5,955 bases of DNA from Desulfobacterales bacterium (GTDB lineage: Bacteria > Desulfobacterota > Desulfobacteria > Desulfobacterales > BuS5), in contig JAERRQ010000002.1 of assembly GCA_016735355.1 (NCBI GenBank), positions 1 to 5,955 on the forward strand, read 5' to 3'. This document shows positions 1 to 4,972 of the stretch, piece by piece. Position numbers and translations under genes: made by a program. The notes under the pieces are model-generated. The model was not told the DNA's origin. It ran no database searches and saw only the letters and a program-made list of their open reading frames with translations. The number at the start of each line of letters is the position of its first letter. The first letter of the stretch is position 1.

Positions 1-795
1 CGTGAGATCTTTTGCGGATTCTTTGATAATTGCGGCATCAATTTTATCCTTTTCTTTAACAAATCCGGTTAAAAGGGCGCGATTACAAATAACATTAATG
101 CGCCGGGGATAACATTCTGAGAAGGCGATAATTTCACGGATTGCACCTGAATTAAAAATGACCCTTTCAGTTCCGGCAACACTTAAGCGAAACTGAATAT
201 AATCCTTGATGTCGGTCTTTTTTAAAGGCCCTATATCATACCTGGTGGTTATTCTTTGTAATAATGCTCTGTTCCTTGTTTCCGCAAGGGTTGCATTTAA
301 TTCATTCTGCCCCACAAGAAATATATTTAAAAGCTTTTTATCCTGCTTTTCTATGTTGGATAACAGGCGTATCTCTTCCAGCATTTCATGGGAGAGCCTC
401 TGTGCTTCATCGATTACCAGAAGCACTTTTTTATCTGCCTTATTTGCCTTGTGCAGAAAATGTATAAAATTGACAAGAAAATCACCCTTGGTGGTGAAAC
501 TTTTGTTCATCTTAAAATTAGTCGCAAGAAAATTATAAAAATCAAGAACTTCTAAGCCTGGATCGGTTATTTTGGCCACAATAGTGCTTTGATCGAGAGT
601 CTCCAGGAATCCATTGATAAGCGTTGTTTTACCGGTTCCCACATCCCCGACCAGAAGTAAAAATCCACTATTGTCAAGTAGCCCATATTTTAAAATGGCA
701 AGGGCCTCCTTGTGCGTTTCCCCAAGCCACAAAAATGCGGGATCCGGGCTTATCTGAAATGGCTTTACATTTAAATTATAATATGCAAGGTACAT
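1..795 (-). CDS. ExeA/GspA-like AAA+ ATPase, N-terminal 265 residues (C-terminus off the left edge)
   Basis: This is an open reading frame read right to left from ATG 795-793 with no stop before base 1. The N-terminus (MYLAYYNLNVKPF, then SPDP at 16-19) matches the typical opening of ExeA/GspA-family ATPases. The Walker A motif is GDVGTGKTT at 50-58 and the Walker B motif is VLLVIDEAQ at 124-132. A sensor-1-like segment (FLVGQNEL, 159-166) and an arginine-rich RNRALLQRI (174-182) follow, then the family's winged or lid region with PRRIN at 230-234. Members hydrolyse ATP and energise envelope processes, such as GspA/ExeA inserting the secretin through peptidoglycan or the ATPase of exopolysaccharide/exosortase loci. 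Many carry a peptidoglycan-binding or TPR C-terminus, which would lie outside this window. The Shine-Dalgarno is poor (GACGAG about 12 nt upstream), but family homology begins right at this Met. The family call is firm; the exact process served cannot be told. Confidence 0.9.
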   Translation of the reverse strand, partial: MYLAYYNLNVKPFQISPDPAFLWLGETHKEALAILKYGLLDNSGFLLLVGDVGTGKTTLINGFLETLDQSTIVAKITDPGLEVLDFYNFLATNFKMNKSFTTKGDFLVNFIHFLHKANKADKKVLLVIDEAQRLSHEMLEEIRLLSNIEKQDKKLLNIFLVGQNELNATLAETRNRALLQRITTRYDIGPLKKTDIKDYIQFRLSVAGTERVIFNSGAIREIIAFSECYPRRINVICNRALLTGFVKEKDKIDAAIIKESAKDLT

Positions 796-814
796 AATTG
801 TTTGAAACTCGTCA

Positions 815-841
815 TTAATTTAAAATTAAATTTTAATTTAA
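815..841. repeat. AT-only inverted repeat, 13-bp arms with one mismatch
   Basis: Arms 815-827 and 829-841 pair around base 828, with a single T-T mismatch (819/837); the inner 8 bp (TTAAAATT/AATTTTAA) are perfect. It sits in the predicted 5' leader of the ExeA-like gene, 20 bp before its start codon. It could be an operator or a weak RNA hairpin. Because it is all A and T, chance formation is also plausible. Confidence 0.45.
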
Positions 842-842
842 G

Positions 843-854
843 TTAGTATACTAA
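843..854. repeat. perfect 12-bp palindrome TTAGTATACTAA
   Basis: This is a perfect 6+6 palindrome immediately next to the AT inverted repeat at 815-841 and downstream of the candidate -10 at 867-872. The position suits a dimeric repressor operator for the ExeA-like gene. No particular regulator can be named from the sequence. Confidence 0.4.
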
Positions 855-866
855 TAGCCGATAATT

Positions 867-895
867 TATATATCCTTTATTTCTCAAAAAATCAA
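867..895 (-). promoter_or_regulatory. candidate sigma-70 promoter for the ExeA-like gene
   Basis: On the minus strand a TTGATT -35 element (bases 895-890) is followed after 17 nt by TATATA (872-867), with an overlapping TATAAA two bases further on. Transcription would start near base 860 and give a leader of about 65 nt before the ATG at 795. The region is very AT-rich, so chance matches are easy; this is the best-spaced candidate I found. Confidence 0.35.
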
Positions 896-922
896 ATAAC
901 AGGTTTAACCACCAATACCATT

Positions 923-938
923 TGGCATATTTCCTGCT
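923..938 (+). promoter_or_regulatory. candidate sigma-54 (RpoN) promoter for the VWA-FHA gene
   Basis: TGGCATATTTCCTGCT fits the -24/-12 consensus TGGCAYR-N4-TTGCW at every defined position but one (C in place of the first T of TTGC). The invariant GG (924-925) and GC (936-937) are exactly 10 nt apart. It points toward the VWA-FHA gene. The predicted start is near base 949, leaving a leader of about 175 nt. Sigma-54 promoters need an AAA+ enhancer-binding protein; its upstream site could overlap the palindromes at 815-854, about 70-110 bp upstream of the -24 element. The match is seen in the sequence; activity is inferred. Confidence 0.55.
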
Positions 939-974
939 GGGCCAACTAACTATTTAAATTTATTAGAGAATGAA

Positions 975-1021
975 AAAAACCAATCTATTGGTATATAAAA
1001 CATTTCACAAAACTGGTTTTT
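975..1021 (+). repeat. overlapping inverted repeats in the VWA-FHA leader
   Basis: Two competing pairings share bases. The short one is ACCAAT/ATTGGT (979-984 with 987-992, 2-nt centre). The longer one is AAAAACCA (975-982) with TGGTTTTT (1014-1021). Both lie downstream of the sigma-54 candidate, so they would be in the transcribed leader. With a 2-nt centre, the short repeat is better read as a DNA operator than as an RNA hairpin. Confidence 0.35.
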
Positions 1022-1123
1022 ATTAAATTCAGCAATATTAACCGCTTGTAAGACAATACGCAATATTTGTGCCGAATAGTATTGGGCTAACCACCATCAT
1101 AACTTATAAAAAATTGTTACAAA

Positions 1124-2647
1124 ATGAAAAATAGAAAAATTAAAAAAGGTGTCTTTCGGAATTTATTTTGTGTCATAATAATTATTTTTGCGTCAACCTG
1201 CTATGGGTCTTCTAAGGATACAGATGAAATAAAAAAAATACAACCTGATCTCATAGAAAAATATAGTGTTACAGAAATAAAGACTGATAATAGCGCAATT
1301 AAGCGGGATAATTCCTCAATAAGAATGAAAGCTGATATTCTTCTTGTTCTGGACAACTCCGGCAGTATGAAAAGAAATGATCCAAAATTTATAACAAGGG
1401 ATGTCGTTACCGAATTACTCAACAATACAGGTGAAGGATTTCGCCTGGGGATGCTGATATTTGATCAAAAGGCAAGACTGGTCGAACATCTTACAGATAT
1501 GAATAACAAGGAAGCCACGGCAAAATTTTTCAAAAGCCTCAACAACATAAATTACAAAGGCCTTTTCACTGACACTCCGGCAGGAGTGGAGCGAGCCATT
1601 TATGAACTCAAGACCCATGGCAGAGAAGATGCCATAAAAATTCTTATTCTTTTAACAGACGGTATTATAGATACAGGCAACAAGGAACGGGATGTTGAAG
1701 GAGAAATATGGCTCAAAGATCATCTTGCCGATGAAAGCAAAAAATTGGGGATCAAAATTTTTGGTATTGCCTTTACGGATAAGGCCGACTTTCGGCTCAT
1801 TCAGATACTGGCATCAAAGACAGGCGGAGAATATTTCAGAGCCTTTGGCGCTGAAGATATTCCTGATATATTTAAAAAGATAAATGCAATAATCACAAAA
1901 CCTCAAGCCGGTGCGGAACCGGTGCCGCCGGATACCCGTAAATCCGGGCCCCTTGAAAACAGACCCGCGGAGATTGATAGCGGCAAGGAACTATCACCCC
2001 GGAACCGGATTATTCCCGATGATAAAACAGTAGAGCCGCCACCTGACTTACCAGCGCAAAAAAAATTGAATGCAACAACAACGGCAGAAAAGAAAAAGCC
2101 CTTTACAAAGCCAAACGTCGCCGATAAGCCCTTCAAAACGCAGAAGGATAGAGCTCCGATCAATTATACTGTAGTTATATTTTTTTCCATCATATTAGTC
2201 ATTTTGCTGATAATCTATAAACGGCAGAAAGACAAAATCAAATCCGACTCTTTACAAGAATTCCAGGGCGATTCCTCCGCATATCATCCTTTTTTTCAAG
2301 CAGAGCTTATAGATGTAGATCATATAACTGCTAAAGAATCCGTATCTCTTATTTTGAACAAACAAACGGTACGCATAGGCCGGGACCCAAACAACGAGAT
2401 TATCATTCCCAGAGAGTTCATATCCAGCCTGCATGCTACCATTGAATACAAAAACGGTTATTACTACCTGGAGGACTACAGAAGCACCAACGGGACCTAC
2501 CTTAACAACAGAAAAATCTCACAAAATAGTCCTGCACGACTTAAAAGCGGAGATACGATCCATTTTGCCAAATGTGAATTCCGATTCCTTATGCACGATC
2601 AGGCGCCCTATGGAGAAACCGTTATGATCCAGACTGAAATTAAATAA
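1124..2647 (+). CDS. membrane protein with extracytoplasmic VWA domain and cytoplasmic FHA domain
   Basis: The 507-residue product begins with a basic n-region and hydrophobic core (residues 14-24), a signal peptide probably cut near CYG-SS (28/29). A lipoprotein reading at C26 is unlikely because the -1 residue is Thr. A VWA domain (about 68-258) has the metal-binding MIDAS set: DNSGS (D77, S79, S81), TDT (T149-T151) and LLTDG (D179). A charged, proline-rich linker (about 259-346) leads to one transmembrane helix (348-365) with a basic KRQKDK cytoplasmic flank. The C-terminal FHA domain (about 405-490) shows GR (419-420), SSLH (434-437) and RSTNGTYLN (453-461), the phosphothreonine-binding loops. 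It probably binds an envelope or external protein through VWA and a phosphorylated partner inside. No clear Shine-Dalgarno precedes ATG 1124, but the signal peptide supports this start. Domain calls are firm; the biological role is unknown. Confidence 0.92.
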   Translation: MKNRKIKKGVFRNLFCVIIIIFASTCYGSSKDTDEIKKIQPDLIEKYSVTEIKTDNSAIKRDNSSIRMKADILLVLDNSGSMKRNDPKFITRDVVTELLNNTGEGFRLGMLIFDQKARLVEHLTDMNNKEATAKFFKSLNNINYKGLFTDTPAGVERAIYELKTHGREDAIKILILLTDGIIDTGNKERDVEGEIWLKDHLADESKKLGIKIFGIAFTDKADFRLIQILASKTGGEYFRAFGAEDIPDIFKKINAIITKPQAGAEPVPPDTRKSGPLENRPAEIDSGKELSPRNRIIPDDKTVEPPPDLPAQKKLNATTTAEKKKPFTKPNVADKPFKTQKDRAPINYTVVIFFSIILVILLIIYKRQKDKIKSDSLQEFQGDSSAYHPFFQAELIDVDHITAKESVSLILNKQTVRIGRDPNNEIIIPREFISSLHATIEYKNGYYYLEDYRSTNGTYLNNRKISQNSPARLKSGDTIHFAKCEFRFLMHDQAPYGETVMIQTEIK

Positions 2648-2768
2648 TTCGATTGATTTTTTTTCAACAAGCAGATAAAAGGCTGATATTAAGAAAAAAA
2701 TTTATCTATGGATTTTCAGATAATTACTCGATTTTAAAATTTGTAACAAGGCCAGAGGGAGTAAGATA

Positions 2769-2774
2769 TATAAT
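2769..2774 (+). promoter_or_regulatory. candidate -10 element (TATAAT) of the EF-G-like gene
   Basis: A perfect TATAAT lies 67 bp before the start codon in the 194-bp gap 2648-2841. The nearest -35-like hexamer, TTGTAA (2741-2746), is 22 nt away, which is too far for standard sigma-70 spacing, so only the -10 match is supported. No GC-rich terminator hairpin for the upstream VWA-FHA gene is visible in this gap; only a T8 tract at 2657-2664 follows its stop. Confidence 0.3.
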
Positions 2775-2830
2775 ACTCAGCCGACCTATAACACATTGAA
2801 ATTATTTATGTGGAAATCTATAAACCGAGT

Positions 2831-2835
2831 GAGGA
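2831..2835 (+). promoter_or_regulatory. Shine-Dalgarno (GAGGA) deciding the EF-G-like start
   Basis: GAGGA ends 6 nt before ATG 2842, a near-ideal spacing. It is the clearest ribosome-binding site in the window and supports MDEIAKLRNV as the true N-terminus. Confidence 0.75.
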
Positions 2836-2841
2836 ATTTAA

Positions 2842-4917
2842 ATGGATGAAATCGCTAAACTTAGGAATGTAGCTATAATAGGTCACGGTGGAGCCGGTAA
2901 AACATCTCTGGCAGAAGCTATGCTTTATAATGCCGGTGTCACAAACAGACTCGGACGCGTAGAAGATGGAAACACTGTAATGGATTTTGAGCCTGAAGAA
3001 CTTAAGCGGCAGGCAAGTTTAAGCAGTGGTTTTTATCAGTATGACTGGGAAAAAACTACAATAAGCCTTATAGATACACCGGGTGATCAAAATTTTTTTT
3101 CCGACAGCAGGATTTGCATGCAGGCCGCAGACGGAGCCGTGGTTGTAATAGATGCTGTTGACGGTGTAAAAGTCCAGACAGAGCAAGCATGGGAATTTGC
3201 TGATGAATTTAATCTGCCTTGTATGATTTTTATTAATAAGCTGGACAGAGAGAGAGCTGATTTTTTACGAACATTTAATGATGCATCAGAATCATTTAAA
3301 CCCAAACCTGTTATTCTCCAATTGCCCATAGGAAAAGAAGCCGACTTTAAAGGTATTGTGGATCTCGTCAGCCTGAAAGCCTTTACTTATAATGATGACG
3401 GAAAAGCCGCGCCATGCGATATACCTGCGGATATGCAGGAACAGGTTGATGCTGAAAGAGAAGCGCTGGTTGAAAATATTGCGGAATCCGATGATGAACT
3501 GCTGGAGCGATATCTTGAAGGTGAGACGATAACTGACGATGAACTGAAGACAGCCTTAAAAAACGGTATTCTTAAACGAGAGTTGGCGCCTGTCCTCTGT
3601 GGTTCTGCAACCCTAAATATAGGCATAGATCTTTTAGCTGATTTTATCTGCATCTGCATGCCTTCACCCCTGGAAAAAGCTGCTGTGCTTTGCACGGATG
3701 CCGACGGGAAAGAAGAAATAGAATGTAAGCCCGATCCGGATGAGCCCTTTGCTGCATTTATATTTAAAACAATAGCCGATCCCTATGCAGGACGTTTAAC
3801 TATATTTAAGGTAATTTCAGGCGCACTGGGCGGAGAAGGCAACTTTTTAAATACAAACAAGGATGCTAAAGAAAGGTTCAACCAGCTTCTGGTGCTGGCC
3901 GGGAAAGAACAGAAACCGGTGAATAAGGCGCTTCCGGGATCGATTATAGCTGTAGCAAAATTAAAGGAAACCAAAACAGGCGACACAATCTGTGATGCTT
4001 CAAGGAAAGTTATATTCAAGTGCGCCAAGCCTCTGCCGACCTTAATCTCTTTTGCTGTTTCGGCCAAAAATCAGGGTGATGAAGATAAGGTGTTCATTGC
4101 TCTGAACAAATTGCTTGAAGAAGATGTGGCTATAAAGCTCGACCGGAACGCCGAAACCAAGGAAATATTAATTTCCGGAAGCGGTCAGGTGCACATCGAG
4201 GCTATTACCGAGAAACTGAATAGAAAATATAATGTTGAAGTTCTGCTCAACACACCCAAAGTACCCTACCGGGAAACCATCAAGAAAAAAGTCAGGGTGC
4301 AGGGCAAACATAAAAAGCAGTCCGGTGGTCACGGTCAGTTCGGTGACTGCTGGATACAGATGGAACCGCTGCCGAGTGGAGGAGGGTTCGAGTTTGTTGA
4401 TGCAATTGTGGGTGGAGTGATCCCGAAAACCTATATTCCGGCTGTGGAAAAAGGTGTTCTTGAAGCATGCCAGAAGGGTGTCCTGGCAGGGTTTCCATGT
4501 GTCGATTTTAAGGTAACCCTTGATGACGGTTCATACCACTCTGTTGATTCATCGGAAATGTCTTTTAAAATTGCAGGCGCCCTGGCTTTCAGGACTGCAA
4601 TCAAGGAGGCCAGGCCCGTACTGCTGGAACCGATAATGAAAGTAGCCGTTATCACGCCCGACGAATTTATGGGCGACATTATGGGAGATCTTAACGGCCG
4701 CCGCGGCAGAGTTTTGGGAATGGACACCAAGGGGAAAAATCAGGTCATTAACGCCAATGTTCCTCTTTCCGAATTTTTGACATATGCGCCTGATCTGAGA
4801 TCCATGACAGGCGGACGCGGTATGTTTACAATGGAATTTTCACACTATGATGAAGTTCCCGCCCAGATAGCCGAAAAGGTTATCGAGGAAATTAACAAAG
4901 AAAAAGAAGAGAGTTAA
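2842..4917 (+). CDS. elongation factor G-like translational GTPase (EF-G2/FusA2 type)
   Basis: At 691 residues this is full EF-G length with all five domains. The GTPase domain has G1 GHGGAGKT (14-21), G3 DTPGD (78-82), G4 NKLD (132-135) and G5 GSA (254-256), with a G' insertion at about 158-253. Domain II contains ADPYAGRL (312-319). Domain III spans about 403-470, domain IV has GGHGQFGDCW (495-504) and DGSYHSVDSSEM (562-573), and domain V has EFMGDIMGDLNGRRG (608-622). The domain-IV tip histidine used in translocation (H573 in Thermus EF-G) is kept as H566. In contrast, the catalytic G3 histidine of DTPGH is Asp82, and the switch I RGITI is replaced by RQASLS (56-61). These changes mark it as an EF-G paralogue, not the housekeeping fusA; no rpsL, rpsG or tuf lies beside it. 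It probably acts on the ribosome in the cytoplasm with altered GTP hydrolysis, but its role is not known. Confidence 0.93.
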   Translation: MDEIAKLRNVAIIGHGGAGKTSLAEAMLYNAGVTNRLGRVEDGNTVMDFEPEELKRQASLSSGFYQYDWEKTTISLIDTPGDQNFFSDSRICMQAADGAVVVIDAVDGVKVQTEQAWEFADEFNLPCMIFINKLDRERADFLRTFNDASESFKPKPVILQLPIGKEADFKGIVDLVSLKAFTYNDDGKAAPCDIPADMQEQVDAEREALVENIAESDDELLERYLEGETITDDELKTALKNGILKRELAPVLCGSATLNIGIDLLADFICICMPSPLEKAAVLCTDADGKEEIECKPDPDEPFAAFIFKTIADPYAGRLTIFKVISGALGGEGNFLNTNKDAKERFNQLLVLAGKEQKPVNKALPGSIIAVAKLKETKTGDTICDASRKVIFKCAKPLPTLISFAVSAKNQGDEDKVFIALNKLLEEDVAIKLDRNAETKEILISGSGQVHIEAITEKLNRKYNVEVLLNTPKVPYRETIKKKVRVQGKHKKQSGGHGQFGDCWIQMEPLPSGGGFEFVDAIVGGVIPKTYIPAVEKGVLEACQKGVLAGFPCVDFKVTLDDGSYHSVDSSEMSFKIAGALAFRTAIKEARPVLLEPIMKVAVITPDEFMGDIMGDLNGRRGRVLGMDTKGKNQVINANVPLSEFLTYAPDLRSMTGGRGMFTMEFSHYDEVPAQIAEKVIEEINKEKEES

Positions 4918-4921
4918 TCTC

Positions 4922-4963
4922 TATGCCGGGACGCAAAGAAAAAAAACTTTGCGTCCCGGCATA
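4922..4963 (+). terminator. perfect 17-bp GC-rich hairpin with A8 loop (terminator-like or regulatory)
   Basis: Arms TATGCCGGGACGCAAAG (4922-4938) and CTTTGCGTCCCGGCATA (4947-4963) pair without mismatch around eight A residues. It begins 5 nt after the EF-G-like stop codon, where an intrinsic terminator is expected. No T-tract follows (next bases TCACATACC), so classical Rho-independent termination is doubtful. It ends only 9 nt before the proposed TTG start of the radical SAM gene. It may terminate weakly, stabilise the upstream mRNA 3' end, or gate expression of the downstream gene. Confidence 0.6.
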
Positions 4964-4972
4964 TCACATACC

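Larger units (their letters stand above)
796..1123. other. 328-bp divergent intergenic control region
   Basis: This AT-rich non-coding gap lies between the divergently transcribed ExeA-like and VWA-FHA genes; no reading frame in it resembles a gene. On the left it holds the sigma-70 candidate and two palindromes, and at 923-938 a sigma-54-type promoter pointing right. The stretch from about 949 to 1123 would be a long leader for the VWA-FHA gene and contains mutually exclusive inverted repeats at 975-1021. Two short direct repeats are present: TAACCACCA at 906-914 and 1088-1096, and GCAATATT at 1032-1039 and 1060-1067. I could not recognise a known riboswitch or small RNA. Confidence 0.7.

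Noticed and set aside
206..538. Plus-strand open frame of 110 codons, and a shorter one at 264-467
   Set aside because: Both lie antisense to the ExeA-like gene, whose Walker A and B motifs are unmistakable; the translated products have no domain features and no ribosome-binding site.
1025..1065. Minus-strand TTGCGT-N17-TAATAT as a promoter for the ExeA-like gene
   Set aside because: The -35 matches only half of the consensus and the leader would be over 200 nt; the candidate at 867-895 is better placed.
1082..1110. TTGGGC-N17-TATAAA as a sigma-70 promoter for the VWA-FHA gene
   Set aside because: Spacing is right, but transcription would start about 7 nt before the ATG, leaving almost no leader; the sigma-54 site upstream is a better match.
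2648..2740. Possible terminator after the VWA-FHA gene, suggested by the T8 tract at 2657-2664
   Set aside because: No GC-rich stem precedes the T run; the short A/T pairings available are within chance expectation.
3387..3695. Minus-strand open frames inside the EF-G-like gene (also 3087-3329, 3783-4067, 4292-4498, 4431-4730)
   Set aside because: They are codon-pattern shadows of a strongly conserved GTPase; their Ser-rich translations match nothing recognisable and lack upstream signals.
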